64,000 nucleotides of DNA. It comes from Parabacteroides sp. PF5-9 (GTDB lineage Bacteria > Bacteroidota > Bacteroidia > Bacteroidales > Tannerellaceae). The DNA lies in contig NZ_JARXWG010000016.1 of NCBI RefSeq assembly GCF_029893105.1, positions 37,645 through 101,644 of the forward strand, given 5' to 3'. The notes below the pieces were generated by a model. It did not search any database and was not told where the DNA came from. It worked only from the letters and a program-made list of their open reading frames with translations. Positions 27,377-36,309 of this stretch are shown piece after piece. The number at the start of each line of letters is the position of its first letter. The stretch's first letter is position 1. A program made the position numbers and the translations under genes.

Positions 27377-27408
27377 AATTGACAATTGACAATTGATAAT
27401 TGACAATT
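27377..27408. repeat. AATTGACAATTG-type short repeat between exbB and exbD
   Basis: The 7-base step AATTGAC/AATTGAT is repeated four to five times, giving overlapping CAATTG palindromes. It runs to the exbB stop codon and fills the gap between the two genes. Such tracts are scattered through Bacteroidetes genomes; a function is not evident. Confidence 0.7.
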
Positions 27409-28126
27409 AATTTGCAGGTTCGTTCAATAAATCCATAAATTCCATCGTGCGGGCTTCCATCTTATTGACCACATTGTCGACCTGGGATACCAGATAGTTG
27501 TAAGCAAATAAGGCGATGATACCAACGATCAACCCACCGACTGTTGTCACCAAGGCTTCATAAATACCATTAGACAGTAATGATACATCGACATTCGTGC
27601 CGGCATTGGCCATATCGAAGAATGCACGAACCATCCCTGTGACCGTTCCGAGGAATCCAAGCATCGGCGCTCCGGCAGCAGTTGTTGCGATTAAGGGAAA
27701 TCCTTTTTCCAGTTTGGCTACTTCAAGGTTCCCGACATTCTCAATCGCTACCAGGACATCATTCATCGGACGTCCTAACCGCGTAATTCCTTTCTCGATC
27801 ATACGTGCAGAAGGGGTATTTGTTGTACGGCAAAGCTTCAGTGCCGAATCCACTTTCCCTTCATGTATATAATCTTTTATACGATTCATAAATGTTTCAT
27901 CTTCTTTTCCCGCCCGGCGGATTACCAGTAACCGCTGGATGAAAACATATATTGCCATAAGCGACAATAACAATAAAACAACCATAATCCATCCCCCTTT
28001 AATCGCCAGATCCAAAACATTTATCTGTGCTTCTGTGGGAACTGTCGTTATTTCAGTGATCTCAGGCATTTGTTCTGCCAATTGTTCGCCTACTACGGCT
28101 TGTAGGGATAGTAAAATACTCATCAT
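27407..28126 (-). CDS. ExbB/TolQ/MotA-family proton channel protein
   Basis: The 239-residue protein has three membrane segments (about 45-65, 140-165 and 185-210) and the characteristic LIATTAAGAPMLGFLGTVTGMVRAFFDMA core with the pore threonine region. The N-terminus is longer than in ExbB and may contain a weak signal-like segment, as in many Bacteroidetes homologues. With the ExbD- and TonB-like proteins it forms an energy-transducing motor. A second ATG three bases downstream is an equally possible start. Confidence 0.92.
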   Translation of the reverse strand: MMSILLSLQAVVGEQLAEQMPEITEITTVPTEAQINVLDLAIKGGWIMVVLLLLSLMAIYVFIQRLLVIRRAGKEDETFMNRIKDYIHEGKVDSALKLCRTTNTPSARMIEKGITRLGRPMNDVLVAIENVGNLEVAKLEKGFPLIATTAAGAPMLGFLGTVTGMVRAFFDMANAGTNVDVSLLSNGIYEALVTTVGGLIVGIIALFAYNYLVSQVDNVVNKMEARTMEFMDLLNEPAN

Positions 28127-28146
28127 TCCGTTTTATTATTAATTGA

Positions 28147-28866
28147 TTACTTCTTGTTCAACTGTTGTTTATATAAATCGATTGTTTTCTCTAATCCATA
28201 ATATAATGCATCACAAATCAAGGCATGACCGATAGAAACTTCATCCAGCCAGGGGATATGCTCACTCAACCAAGCCAGATTCTCCAAATTAAGATCATGT
28301 CCGCCATTCACGCCCAGACCGAGGCTCTTGGCCAATTGAGCGGCTTCGACAAACGGTTTTACCGCTTCTTCCCGGTTGATTGTATACTGACTGGCATACG
28401 GCTCTGTATATAATTCGACCCGGTCTGTCCCGGTTTTTGCCGCCCATTTGATCTGCTCCGGATCGGTACCGACAAACAAGGAAGTGCGTATTCCATACCC
28501 TTTAAACTGATCGGTCAGTTCATTGAGTTGGTCAAAATGAGCCTGCACATCCCATCCGGCATTCGAGGTTATAGCATCCGGTGCATCCGGCACTAAAGTG
28601 ACCTGTGTCGGTCTGACTTTCAATACCAGATCGACAAACTGTTCACAAGGATATCCTTCAATATTAAATTCGGTCTTAATAAGCGGTTTCAATGTGTAAA
28701 CATCGGCATAACGTATATGCCGTTCATCCGGCCGGGGATGTACGGTAATTCCCTGAGCACCGTAAGTTTCACAATCCAATGCCACTTTCACAATATCCGG
28801 CATATTACCGCCTCGTGCATTACGAATCGTTGCTACCTTGTTGATGTTTACACTTAAATTTGTCAT
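28147..28866 (-). CDS. pdxJ: Pyridoxine 5'-phosphate synthase
   Basis: Final ring-closing step of DXP-dependent vitamin B6 synthesis, from 3-amino-2-oxopropyl phosphate and 1-deoxyxylulose 5-phosphate, in the cytoplasm. The 239-residue protein matches PdxJ over its full length: [17 protein letters not shown] at the start, the HPRPDERHI loop, [17 protein letters not shown], and [15 protein letters not shown] with [10 protein letters not shown] near the end. It is the first gene of the minus-strand operon with exbB-exbD-tonB and is divergent from the CBS-nadK operon. Confidence 0.97.
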   Translation of the reverse strand: MTNLSVNINKVATIRNARGGNMPDIVKVALDCETYGAQGITVHPRPDERHIRYADVYTLKPLIKTEFNIEGYPCEQFVDLVLKVRPTQVTLVPDAPDAITSNAGWDVQAHFDQLNELTDQFKGYGIRTSLFVGTDPEQIKWAAKTGTDRVELYTEPYASQYTINREEAVKPFVEAAQLAKSLGLGVNGGHDLNLENLAWLSEHIPWLDEVSIGHALICDALYYGLEKTIDLYKQQLNKK

Positions 28867-28895
28867 TCGTTTACTATTAAATCTTTTTCTTTGTT

Positions 28896-28903
28896 TACAT
28901 TTG
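28896..28903 (+). promoter_or_regulatory. -7 element for the CBS-nadK operon
   Basis: TACATTTG fits TAnnTTTG and lies about 50 bp before the CBS gene start at 28953, in the divergent region shared with pdxJ. No clear -33 element. Confidence 0.4.
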
Positions 28904-28952
28904 CAATAAATGTATCGGCAAATTTAACAGGATTTGGGGAATATATAAGACA

Positions 28953-29612
28953 ATGTTAGCGAAAGATTTCATAACAAAAGAAATTCCGGTGTTAAAAAGT
29001 TTTGACACTGTAGAGTACGGGTTATCCCTGATGGACGATTTCAAACTCAGACATCTTCCACTTTTAGAGGAGAATACTTACCGGTGTCTTGTCTCGGATA
29101 AAGAGTTGTTAGCTATATCCGACCCTAAAGTAACAATAGGCGAACCGGTTTTGTTTGCCCCTTCTGTCAAAGAAAACGGTCACCTGCATGAGGTATTGGC
29201 CTTAATGACTCGCTATGGGTTAAGTCTTTTGCCGATTGTTACGACAGACGGACATTATCTGGGGGTAATTACCCGGGATCGGCTGATCGATGCTTTGGCC
29301 GAATTATGCAACGCCGACAGTAGCGGCAGTGTGATCGTTCTCGAAATGCTACCGCAGGATTATGCACTTTCCGAAATCGCACGCATCATCGAATCCAACA
29401 ACGCACATGTTCAGAACTTACTTTCCTATACGGATAAAGATACCGGGCGGCTGATTATCACGATAAAAATTGATCTTGAAGACGCCTCTCCAGTCATTCG
29501 TAGTTTTGAACGTTTTAATTATACCGTTCTCTATCATTTTATGGAAAAAGGGATGGTAGACGAAGCCTTGCAGCAACGTATGAATGAACTGATTCATTAC
29601 ATCAATATGTAA
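28953..29612 (+). CDS. CBS-domain pair protein
   Basis: The 219-residue protein contains two CBS motifs (about 5-60 and 70-125; DFKLRHLPLLEE and MTRYGLSLLPIVTTDGHYLGVITRD), which typically bind adenine nucleotides, followed by an ACT-like C-terminal region of about 85 residues (VIVLEMLPQDYALSEIARIIESN). This resembles AcuB-type proteins. Its ligand and partner are unknown. It lies 12 bp before nadK in the same operon, which may hint at a nucleotide-sensing role. Confidence 0.85.
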   Translation: MLAKDFITKEIPVLKSFDTVEYGLSLMDDFKLRHLPLLEENTYRCLVSDKELLAISDPKVTIGEPVLFAPSVKENGHLHEVLALMTRYGLSLLPIVTTDGHYLGVITRDRLIDALAELCNADSSGSVIVLEMLPQDYALSEIARIIESNNAHVQNLLSYTDKDTGRLIITIKIDLEDASPVIRSFERFNYTVLYHFMEKGMVDEALQQRMNELIHYINM

Positions 29613-29624
29613 TCATTAAAAAAC

Positions 29625-30500
29625 ATGAAAATCGGGATTTTTGGCAGTGAACATCAGGTTGAAAAACAGTTGATCATCAAACGTTTGTTTGAAAAACTAC
29701 AGGCGTTGGAGGCCGATGTGTTTGTCGACTATACGTTTCACAGCTACCTTGCCGGATGTTTGAATTATTCTCCATCCATCAACGGCATTCTGCGCGAAGA
29801 GCCGTTTGATCTGGATCTGGCGTTAAGCATAGGCGGAGACGGTACGTTTTTGAGAACAATCGCCCGTATCAATAAACAAGATATTCCTATATTGGGTATT
29901 AACACGGGGCGGCTCGGTTTTCTTGCCGATATCGGCAGTAATGAAATCGAAGAGGCGTTGGAAGAGTTGTTCAAGAACTACTATAAAATAGAAGAACGAA
30001 CATTACTTGCTCTTCAGACCAAAGAGCCTGTTTTCAAGGGATATAATTATGCCTTAAACGAAGTGGCCATTTTAAAACGGGATACTTCATCGATGATTAC
30101 CATTCATACTTTCTTGAATGAAGAATATCTGACCTCTTACCAGGCCGACGGTCTGGTCATTGCAACACCTACAGGATCAACAGCCTATTCGATGAGTGTG
30201 AACGGACCGATCATCGTTCCGCAAAATAACAGCCTTGTTCTCAGTCCGGTTGCTCCTCATTCTCTGAATGTCAGACCATTGGTTATTCCCGATTCATCCG
30301 AGATCACTTTAAGCGTAGAGAGCCGTTCGGGTAATTTTCTGATTGCTTTGGATGGTCGTTCGGAGATATGCCCCACAGGCATGACATTCCAGGTGAAAAA
30401 GGCCGACTATGGAGCCAAAGTCATCAAACGTTATAATCACACTTTTTATCAAACCTTACGCGAAAAACTCATGTGGGGTGCTGATACCCGTATGAAATAA
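29625..30500 (+). CDS. nadK: NAD kinase
   Basis: Phosphorylates NAD to NADP in the cytoplasm. The 291-residue protein shows the SIGGDGTFLRTIA catalytic motif, the LNEVAILKRDTSSMI segment, and the ATPTGSTAYSMSVNGPI glycine-rich motif, all diagnostic. Co-transcribed with the CBS protein upstream and probably with the YgbA-like gene, 7 bp downstream. Confidence 0.97.
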   Translation: MKIGIFGSEHQVEKQLIIKRLFEKLQALEADVFVDYTFHSYLAGCLNYSPSINGILREEPFDLDLALSIGGDGTFLRTIARINKQDIPILGINTGRLGFLADIGSNEIEEALEELFKNYYKIEERTLLALQTKEPVFKGYNYALNEVAILKRDTSSMITIHTFLNEEYLTSYQADGLVIATPTGSTAYSMSVNGPIIVPQNNSLVLSPVAPHSLNVRPLVIPDSSEITLSVESRSGNFLIALDGRSEICPTGMTFQVKKADYGAKVIKRYNHTFYQTLREKLMWGADTRMK

Positions 30501-30507
30501 TCAACGA

Positions 30508-30810
30508 ATGATGGCTGTTTCACGCATAATCCGGGAAAAAGAGACTGTCGAACGTATGATTCGTTTGTACTGTTCAAAAAAGGAGAAAAACAGTGAACTA
30601 TGTTCCGAGTGCCAGGCGCTTCTTCAATATGCACAAGCCCGTCTGGATCATTGCCCGTTTGGAGAAAACAAAAAGGCGTGTAAAAAATGCTCCGTGCATT
30701 GTTATAAGCCGGCTATGCGAATTAAAATGCAGAAAGTCATGCGTTTCTCCGGCCCACGGATGATTTTTTATCATCCTGTTGCTGCTATCAGGCATCTGTT
30801 CAATAAATAA
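30508..30810 (+). CDS. YgbA-like (nitrous oxide-stimulated promoter family) protein
   Basis: A 100-residue cysteine-rich protein. The pattern REKETVERMIRLYC at the start, the CSECQALLQYAQARLDHCPFG segment, then CKKCSVHCYKP and MRFSGPRMIFYHP is that of the YgbA family, whose E. coli member is induced by nitric oxide. The clustered cysteines suggest metal or Fe-S binding; the biochemical role is not known. The start may be either of two adjacent ATGs. It overlaps only an untranslated-looking upstream extension of the next gene. Confidence 0.88.
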   Translation: MMAVSRIIREKETVERMIRLYCSKKEKNSELCSECQALLQYAQARLDHCPFGENKKACKKCSVHCYKPAMRIKMQKVMRFSGPRMIFYHPVAAIRHLFNK

Positions 30811-30817
30811 TCCCATT

Positions 30818-31228
30818 ATGGTCACACAAGCCGAGTTCAATTTACGCCCACGAAGCCGAGGTTTTCATCTGATCACTGAAGAAATCATGCGCAACCTTCC
30901 CGCTCTACCTTCAAATGGTCTATTACATTTATTTATCAAACATACATCTGCTGCCCTTACCATCAATGAAAATGCAGATCCCGAAGTGCAGACAGATCTG
31001 GAGTCCATCCTGAACCATCTGGTTAAAGAGCGTGAACCTTATTATCAACACACGTATGAAGGAGATGACGATATGCCAGCCCATGCTAAATCATCTCTTA
31101 TCGGAGCCTCGGTCAGTATACCGATAACCGGACAGAGACTGAATCTCGGGACATGGCAGGGGATTTATTTGTGCGAATTTCGTAATCATGGAGGAAGTCG
31201 AAAGATTATGGCTACTATTATCGGATAA
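30818..31228 (+). CDS. YjbQ/UPF0047 family protein
   Basis: The 136-residue protein contains the family core LLHLFIKHTSAALTINENADPEVQTDLE and a C-terminal GTWQGIYLCEFRNHGG with conserved histidines. E. coli YjbQ has weak thiamine-phosphate synthase activity, and annotation pipelines call the family secondary thiamine-phosphate synthase; the natural role is uncertain. The frame extends back to 30779, but the ATG at 30818 avoids overlap with the YgbA-like gene and starts the conserved domain. Confidence 0.88.
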   Translation: MVTQAEFNLRPRSRGFHLITEEIMRNLPALPSNGLLHLFIKHTSAALTINENADPEVQTDLESILNHLVKEREPYYQHTYEGDDDMPAHAKSSLIGASVSIPITGQRLNLGTWQGIYLCEFRNHGGSRKIMATIIG

Positions 31229-31304
31229 GTGTTTGTGATATAAATAATGGGTTTTGAATGGAAGAATACTTGAAGATGCAAAATATAGTGACCAGTGCTA
31301 TCTT

Positions 31305-31460
31305 GGCTCCTCTCCTGGCCAGGAGAGGGGGACCGCCGCTTGCGGGGGTGGAGAGGTTGTGTTTTAAAGTTAAATGTCTATTACTAAAATACTTGCAATA
31401 TTCTCAACCACTCCACCGCTGCGGGGCAGCGGTCCCCCTCGCCTGTTCAGGCAAGGAGCA
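31305..31460. repeat. GC-rich inverted-repeat element
   Basis: Two imperfect arms of about 50 bp (about 31305-31360 and 31405-31460) are reverse complements sharing a GAGGGGGACCGC block and a GGTGGAG-GGTTG end, around a 45-bp AT-rich centre. Each arm has its own small hairpins, for example the palindrome at 31309-31328. It looks like a small palindromic (REP- or MITE-like) element; no coding capacity is seen. Confidence 0.75.
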
Positions 31461-31838
31461 GAGAATGTCCACTTACTAATTTTGAAACCTTCCAATCTTA
31501 CACTATTTGAAACTTATACGTTATTACTCACGTTAATTATACTGATCGACATTCATTCAAAAGCTTAGTTTTACATTATACATTTGTTCTTCCGAAATCC
31601 ACAAAGTTACAATCTGTCAGTTTTACCATTTTGTCATTTTAACCCTTCCGACAATCGTCTATTCGAATCCCACTACAACACTGTTCGGAAAAAACGGAAG
31701 GATTTGGAGGTTGTTTTTTTAATAGGCGTTGATTATTATCTTCTCATCTCAATTTATTTGCTCTGAAAAAAAAGTGAATCTGGAGAAAAATGGCCGGTTT
31801 TGGTGTTACTTTTTTGCCCGTTTTCGACCCCTTAAAAA

Positions 31839-31925
31839 ATGATCTGCATGACTTGGTAGAGTTATTTAGATGTTTTTCCAAGGTTATCTAAATGATTTTA
31901 AAAATTATTTAGATCAATTCAGTGA
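31839..31925. repeat. 22-bp-period array, four diverged units
   Basis: Units start at 31839, 31861, 31883 and 31904, with spacings of 22, 22 and 21 bp. The shared core is TTATYTARATGATTTT-like, with ATTTAGAT and ATCTAAAT in alternating orientation. Divergence is greater than in the other two arrays. Confidence 0.6.
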
Positions 31926-32098
31926 ACGATGCAGAAGAAATAGGCAAACACCAGCGGTTTTTTGGTAGAAATAGAGGAAAAAGCCTCCTGTTTGAGTAAA
32001 AATAGTCAAAGTGCGAGTTGGTTCAAACTTCGTTTTGTGTGATTTTTGTCGTTAATTGATTTGTTTTGGCGACAAAATGATATTATCTATTGTTAAGT

Positions 32099-32581
32099 TT
32101 AAAACTCTTTTTTTAGTCGTTCGAGTATCTCAAAAACGGCCGGGCATGTTGCGGCATTCCGAACGGTGAGGGATGCGATCTGGAAAAATTTCTTGCGATC
32201 GGTGTGGGGATATTCCCGGCAGGCTTTCGGGCGGTTGATATAGATACTGCAATAGTTGTCGCTACACAGAAAAGGGCAAGGCATTTCTTGAAAAACATAA
32301 TCGTTGTCTTCGTCGATACGTAAGTAACGGCTGACGACCTCCTGCGGTTTGAGGCGTAATGTCGTAGCTATTTTTTCGATATCGCGGTCGGTCAGGCGCG
32401 GGCCTAATGAGCGGCAACAGTTGCCACACTCCAGACAGTCGATCTCCTCAAATACCTCTTCATGAAGCGCCTGCATGGTGTCGTCGAGTTCACGTAAACG
32501 GTTTTTACGGATCGATTTGAAAAATTGACGGGTTTCTTTTTCGACTTTTTGCGCTTTTTCAGGAAGGGATTTCAGATCCAT
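32099..32581 (-). CDS. YkgJ-family cysteine-cluster protein
   Basis: The 160-residue protein has the zinc/Fe-S-type cluster pattern of the family: CLECGNCCRSLGPRL, then CPFLCSDNYCSIYINRPKACREYP, then a late CPAV. The N-terminal 45 residues form a charged helix. Members of this family bind metal and are of unknown function. It follows metY on the same strand with an 87-bp gap containing simple repeats and a hairpin. Confidence 0.82.
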   Translation of the reverse strand: MDLKSLPEKAQKVEKETRQFFKSIRKNRLRELDDTMQALHEEVFEEIDCLECGNCCRSLGPRLTDRDIEKIATTLRLKPQEVVSRYLRIDEDNDYVFQEMPCPFLCSDNYCSIYINRPKACREYPHTDRKKFFQIASLTVRNAATCPAVFEILERLKKEF

Positions 32582-32633
32582 GGGGGGAATAAATGATGAA
32601 TGATGAATTATGAATGATGTGAGTGCGTTCTTT

Positions 32634-32654
32634 CCCCTCTCTTGTGGAGAGGGG
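32634..32654. repeat. Hairpin of a CCCCTCTC/GAGAGGGG intergenic repeat
   Basis: An 8-bp stem (32634-32641 with 32647-32654) with a 5-nt loop, followed by a GGGGAGAGGTG tail. It resembles the arms of the element at 31305-31460 and lies between metY and the YkgJ-type gene. No U-run follows, so terminator function is uncertain. Confidence 0.55.
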
Positions 32655-32668
32655 TTAGGGGAGAGGTG

Positions 32669-33946
32669 TTATTTCAACGCTTGCTCAATATCAGCAATAA
32701 TATCTTCTGCATGCTCTATACCAACAGAAAAACGGATCAGGTCGGGAGCGATTCCGGCTTCTTTTAACTGTTCGTCGGTTAACTGACGATGGGTATGGCT
32801 GGCCGGGTGTAAGACAGAAGAACGGGCATCGGCCACGTGGGTGACAATGGCGATCAGTTTCAGGCTGTCCATAAACCGGATAGATGCTTCACGGCCGCCT
32901 TTCAATCCGAATGAGAGGACGCCGCAGGAACCGTTCGGCAGGTATTTTTTTGCTAACGTACAATATTTGTTGTCTTCCAGATCGGGATAGTTGACCCAGG
33001 CTACATGTTCGTTTTGCTTGAGCCATTTGGCTACGGCAAGTGCATTTTTACAATGCTGAGGCATGCGCAGGTGTAATGTCTCCAGGCCGAGATTGAGCAG
33101 GAATGCATTTTCTGGCGCCTGGATGGAACCGAGATCGCGCATGAGTTGACTGGTCGCCTTGGTGATATATGCCGCTTTGCCGAAAGTTTTGGTGTAGGTC
33201 AGTCCGTGGTAGGACTCATCCGGTTGGCAGAGTCCGGGGAATTTATCTGCATGCGCGTCCCAGTCGAAATTTCCACTGTCGACGATACATCCGCCTACTG
33301 CCGTGGCGTGTCCATCCATATATTTGGTGGTCGAATGGGTCACGATATCTGCACCCCATTCGAATGGACGGCAATTGATCGGAGTAGGGAAGGTGTTGTC
33401 GATAATTAATGGAACGCCGTGTGCATGAGCTATACGGGCAAATTTTTCGATATCTAACACCATCACTCCCGGATTGGAGAGGGTTTCTCCGAACAACGCT
33501 TTGGTATTCGGGCGAAACGCTTTACTGATCTCTTCCTCGGAAGCATCCTGATCGACGAACGTACATTCGATCCCCAGCTTTTTCATGGTCACAGCAAAGA
33601 GATTGTAGGTTCCTCCATAGATACTGGTTGCCGTCACAAAATGATCACCAGCCTCACAAATATTGAAGATGGCGTAGAAATTTGCCGCTTGGCCGGAGGC
33701 GGTCAACATACCGGCGACTCCACCTTCCAGTGCTGCGATTTTTGATGCTACGGCATCGTTGGTCGGGTTTTGCAAACGGGTATAAAAATAACCGCTTTCT
33801 TCGAGGTCGAAGAGGCGGGCCATCTGTTCGCTTGTGTCGTATTTGAAGGTCGTACTTTGATAAATCGGTAAGACGCGAGGTTCTCCTTTCTTAGGTTGCC
33901 ACCCTGCTTGTACACACAGGGTTGCGGGTTTGAATTGATTACTCAT
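32669..33946 (-). CDS. metY: O-acetylhomoserine sulfhydrylase / cysteine synthase type (MetY)
   Basis: PLP enzyme that makes homocysteine from O-acetylhomoserine and sulfide. From the ATG at 33946 the 425-residue protein matches the Cys/Met metabolism family: FKPATLCVQAGWQP start, SGQAANFYAIFNI, DNTFPTPINCRPFEWGADIVTHSTTKYMDGH with the PLP lysine, and VGIEHAEDIIADIEQAL at the end. The frame is open to 34099 but that extension is not family-like, and a -7 element (33987-33994) lies inside it, so the shorter start is right. Confidence 0.93.
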   Translation of the reverse strand: MSNQFKPATLCVQAGWQPKKGEPRVLPIYQSTTFKYDTSEQMARLFDLEESGYFYTRLQNPTNDAVASKIAALEGGVAGMLTASGQAANFYAIFNICEAGDHFVTATSIYGGTYNLFAVTMKKLGIECTFVDQDASEEEISKAFRPNTKALFGETLSNPGVMVLDIEKFARIAHAHGVPLIIDNTFPTPINCRPFEWGADIVTHSTTKYMDGHATAVGGCIVDSGNFDWDAHADKFPGLCQPDESYHGLTYTKTFGKAAYITKATSQLMRDLGSIQAPENAFLLNLGLETLHLRMPQHCKNALAVAKWLKQNEHVAWVNYPDLEDNKYCTLAKKYLPNGSCGVLSFGLKGGREASIRFMDSLKLIAIVTHVADARSSVLHPASHTHRQLTDEQLKEAGIAPDLIRFSVGIEHAEDIIADIEQALK

Positions 33947-33986
33947 AATGATGGAATTATTAAATAAATTTTTGAGTGAATGAGCG

Positions 33987-33994
33987 CAAATGTA
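33987..33994 (-). promoter_or_regulatory. -7 element for metY
   Basis: TACATTTG on the minus strand, about 40 bp before the ATG at 33946. It decides the start of metY against the longer frame to 34099. Confidence 0.45.
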
Positions 33995-34011
33995 AGAAAA
34001 ATCATCCGGTT

Positions 34012-35343
34012 TTACTTTAAGATCCTTTTTTGCAACAGGCGGAACCAGATAAAAGAGACAATGCCTTTGAGTGCACTGGAGATGCTGATAGCCCACCAAA
34101 CACCGTTGACCCCAAGTCCCATTCCTGCAAGAACGATCGCAATAGGTATGCGGAGTGTATTAAATGTGACGCTGATAATTGCCGGAGGAATGGTACGCCC
34201 CGTACCGTAAAACAGTCCTTGCATGGTGATTTCGAGCATCATGAAAATCATAGAATACCCGTCGATGCGAAGAAAAATACCTCCGGCTTCATACGCTTCG
34301 CGTTCCGGAACAATCACGGAAAAGAGTTCGCTGCCGAAGAACACGAAAAGAATGGTACAAAAAAGGCCGAATACGGAGGTCATCTTTAATGTCGTATAGT
34401 AGGCGCTTAACACCCGGTCTTTTTTCCGGGCAGCAAAATTCTGGGCAACAAAAGCACTTAGTCCGGTACTGAATCCTTGTGAGGTATTCCAGGCGATTGC
34501 TTCAATCTGTCCGCCGGCTGTCATGGAAGTGACTCCGATATGTCCTCCAAACGTCGAGGCTGTACGGGTCATCAACAGGTTTATGACGGCAAAGAACGTA
34601 TTCAGCATGGCTACCGGTAAACCTAATTTTAAAATACGACGGGTGTAATTGCCTTTGAGACGAACAAAGAAAGGGAATCCTCCGAATAAACGGCTTCTGC
34701 GTTTGAGTTGCCAGATAAAAAGCAGACAGACCGTACCCTGAGAAAGCCAGGTGGCACAAGCCGCTCCATTTGTTTCCAGATTGAATCCAAAGATCAACAA
34801 GGGGTCAAGAATCATATTGAGAATCAATCCTGCAGCATTGATGTAAAATGGGATTTTACTTAGTCCTGCAGCATTATGTATACCGGTAAAAGCATAAGAG
34901 AGAAAAATGAAAGGGAAAGCAGTTGAGACGATCCGGAGATAATCGGATGCTTTTTCCGAGATCGCTGTTTCCAGTTTATATAGTCCGACTATCGGATCGG
35001 CAAAAGTAAATAAAACGATTCCCCAACAGAGCGAAAGAAGCAATGCGATGGTCAGGTTATGTGAAGAATAATTCCGGGCATCGCTGGTGTTTCCGGTACC
35101 GATACTTTGTCCGACGCTGACTTCAGCGCCAACCTTATTTAATAAGGCGATGGAACTGGTCATCCAGGTCAGGATTCCTACTGACCCGATTGCAGCAACG
35201 GATTCGCTACCTAATCGGCCAACCCAGGCCATATCGGTCAGGGTGTAAGCCATTTGGATAAACGAAGTTCCCATGATTGGAAGAGCCAGGTTGAATAGTT
35301 GGCGCGTGATAGGCCCGTTGGTCAGGTTCTTTGTTCCTTGCAT
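34012..35343 (-). CDS. MATE family efflux transporter
   Basis: A 443-residue inner-membrane protein with about twelve hydrophobic segments in two homologous halves. The N-terminus (TNGPITRQLFNLALPIMGTSFIQMAYTLTDMAWVGRLG) is the standard MATE start. It exports cationic or organic compounds in exchange for Na+ or H+; the substrate is unknown. Its 3' end lies upstream of the metY start, and a minus-strand TACTTTTG at 35363-35370 may be its promoter. Confidence 0.93.
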   Translation of the reverse strand: MQGTKNLTNGPITRQLFNLALPIMGTSFIQMAYTLTDMAWVGRLGSESVAAIGSVGILTWMTSSIALLNKVGAEVSVGQSIGTGNTSDARNYSSHNLTIALLLSLCWGIVLFTFADPIVGLYKLETAISEKASDYLRIVSTAFPFIFLSYAFTGIHNAAGLSKIPFYINAAGLILNMILDPLLIFGFNLETNGAACATWLSQGTVCLLFIWQLKRRSRLFGGFPFFVRLKGNYTRRILKLGLPVAMLNTFFAVINLLMTRTASTFGGHIGVTSMTAGGQIEAIAWNTSQGFSTGLSAFVAQNFAARKKDRVLSAYYTTLKMTSVFGLFCTILFVFFGSELFSVIVPEREAYEAGGIFLRIDGYSMIFMMLEITMQGLFYGTGRTIPPAIISVTFNTLRIPIAIVLAGMGLGVNGVWWAISISSALKGIVSFIWFRLLQKRILK

Positions 35344-35418
35344 TCTTCGGCTTAATTTGGCGCAAAAGTAAGAATTAATTCCTTACCTTTATTGCGAGTT
35401 AATCTAAAATAAAATACA

Positions 35419-36309
35419 ATGACAACGCGACGGGATTTTTTGAAAACGGGGGCAGCACTGGCTGCACTTTGTGCGGTGCCGAATGGATTTACCGCATGTT
35501 CTTCTACGCCGAAAGAGAAAGCGATAGGAGTTCAGCTATATAGTGTACGCGAAGAACTCCAGAAAGACTTTGACGGAACCATGAAAGCTTTAGCTGAAAT
35601 AGGGTATAAACGTTTTGAATCGTATGGTTACCGCGACGGGAAATTCTTTGGGAAAACTCCCAAGGAGATGAAGCAGTATATGCGTGATTTGGGTGGACAG
35701 ATGACCGGATCGCATACCGGACTGCCTTTATTGGGTGAAGGAGAACAAACGGAACAATGGGATTCCTGGAAAAAGAATGTAGATGATACGGCAGAGTTGG
35801 GTTGTAAGTGGATCGTTCAGGCGAGTTATCCGGCAAGGCAAATTCAACAGATTTCGGATGTGAAAAGGCTGGCCGACCAGTTTAATCGCTGTGGTGAAAT
35901 AGCCCAAGCTGCCGGTTTGAGATTTGCTTTTCATAATCATGTCGATGAGTTCCGTATATTGGAGAATGAGGTTCCGTTCGATGTGATGCTGAACCATACG
36001 GAAAAAGGGTTGGTCGCTTTCCAGATCGACACGGCACAAATGGTCTATGGCGGATATGCCTGTGACGATTATGTCAAACGCTATCCGGGTCGTTTTGCAA
36101 ACTGGCACCTGAAGGATGCCAATCCCGATGGAGAAGGGAGTACGGAATTTGGTAAAGGATTGGTTGATTTTGAAGCCTTATTTGCTGTCGCTGATATGGC
36201 TGTGTTGGAAGATTATTATGTTGAGCAGGAACGTTATAACATGACTCCATTGGAAGCGTTGAAGTATGATTTTGACTTTCTGATGCATGCACCTTATGTC
36301 AAATGGTAA
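35419..36309 (+). CDS. Tat-exported sugar phosphate isomerase/epimerase-like TIM barrel protein
   Basis: The 296-residue protein starts with a twin-arginine signal (TTRRDFLKTGAALAALCA) and an early cysteine (TACSS) that could be lipid-modified. The remainder is a xylose isomerase-like TIM barrel: IGVQLYSVREELQKDFDGTMKALAEIGYK at the start, then FAFHNHVDEF, VAFQIDTAQMVYGG and NWHLKDA, which supply the metal-binding E/H/D residues. It should act on a sugar or cyclitol outside the cytoplasm. The substrate is unknown. Its last 7 bp overlap the following hydrolase gene, so the two are translationally coupled. Confidence 0.88.
   Translation: MTTRRDFLKTGAALAALCAVPNGFTACSSTPKEKAIGVQLYSVREELQKDFDGTMKALAEIGYKRFESYGYRDGKFFGKTPKEMKQYMRDLGGQMTGSHTGLPLLGEGEQTEQWDSWKKNVDDTAELGCKWIVQASYPARQIQQISDVKRLADQFNRCGEIAQAAGLRFAFHNHVDEFRILENEVPFDVMLNHTEKGLVAFQIDTAQMVYGGYACDDYVKRYPGRFANWHLKDANPDGEGSTEFGKGLVDFEALFAVADMAVLEDYYVEQERYNMTPLEALKYDFDFLMHAPYVKW

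Larger units (their letters stand above)
31229..32098. other. Convergent intergenic region of about 870 bp with repeats
   Basis: Both flanking genes end here, so promoters are not expected. It holds an inverted-repeat element (31305-31460) and a 22-bp-period array (31839-31925). Short open frames, such as one at 31584-31766, look like chance. A weak hairpin at 32044-32077 lies downstream of the YkgJ-type gene. Confidence 0.6.

Noticed and set aside
31584..31766. Small hypothetical protein in the convergent intergenic region
   Set aside because: Short frame with no promoter, ribosome-binding site or recognisable domain, ending in low-complexity sequence.
33946..34099. N-terminal extension of MetY to 34099
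   Set aside because: It is not family-like, overlaps the MATE gene end and contains a -7 element; the start at 33946 is used.
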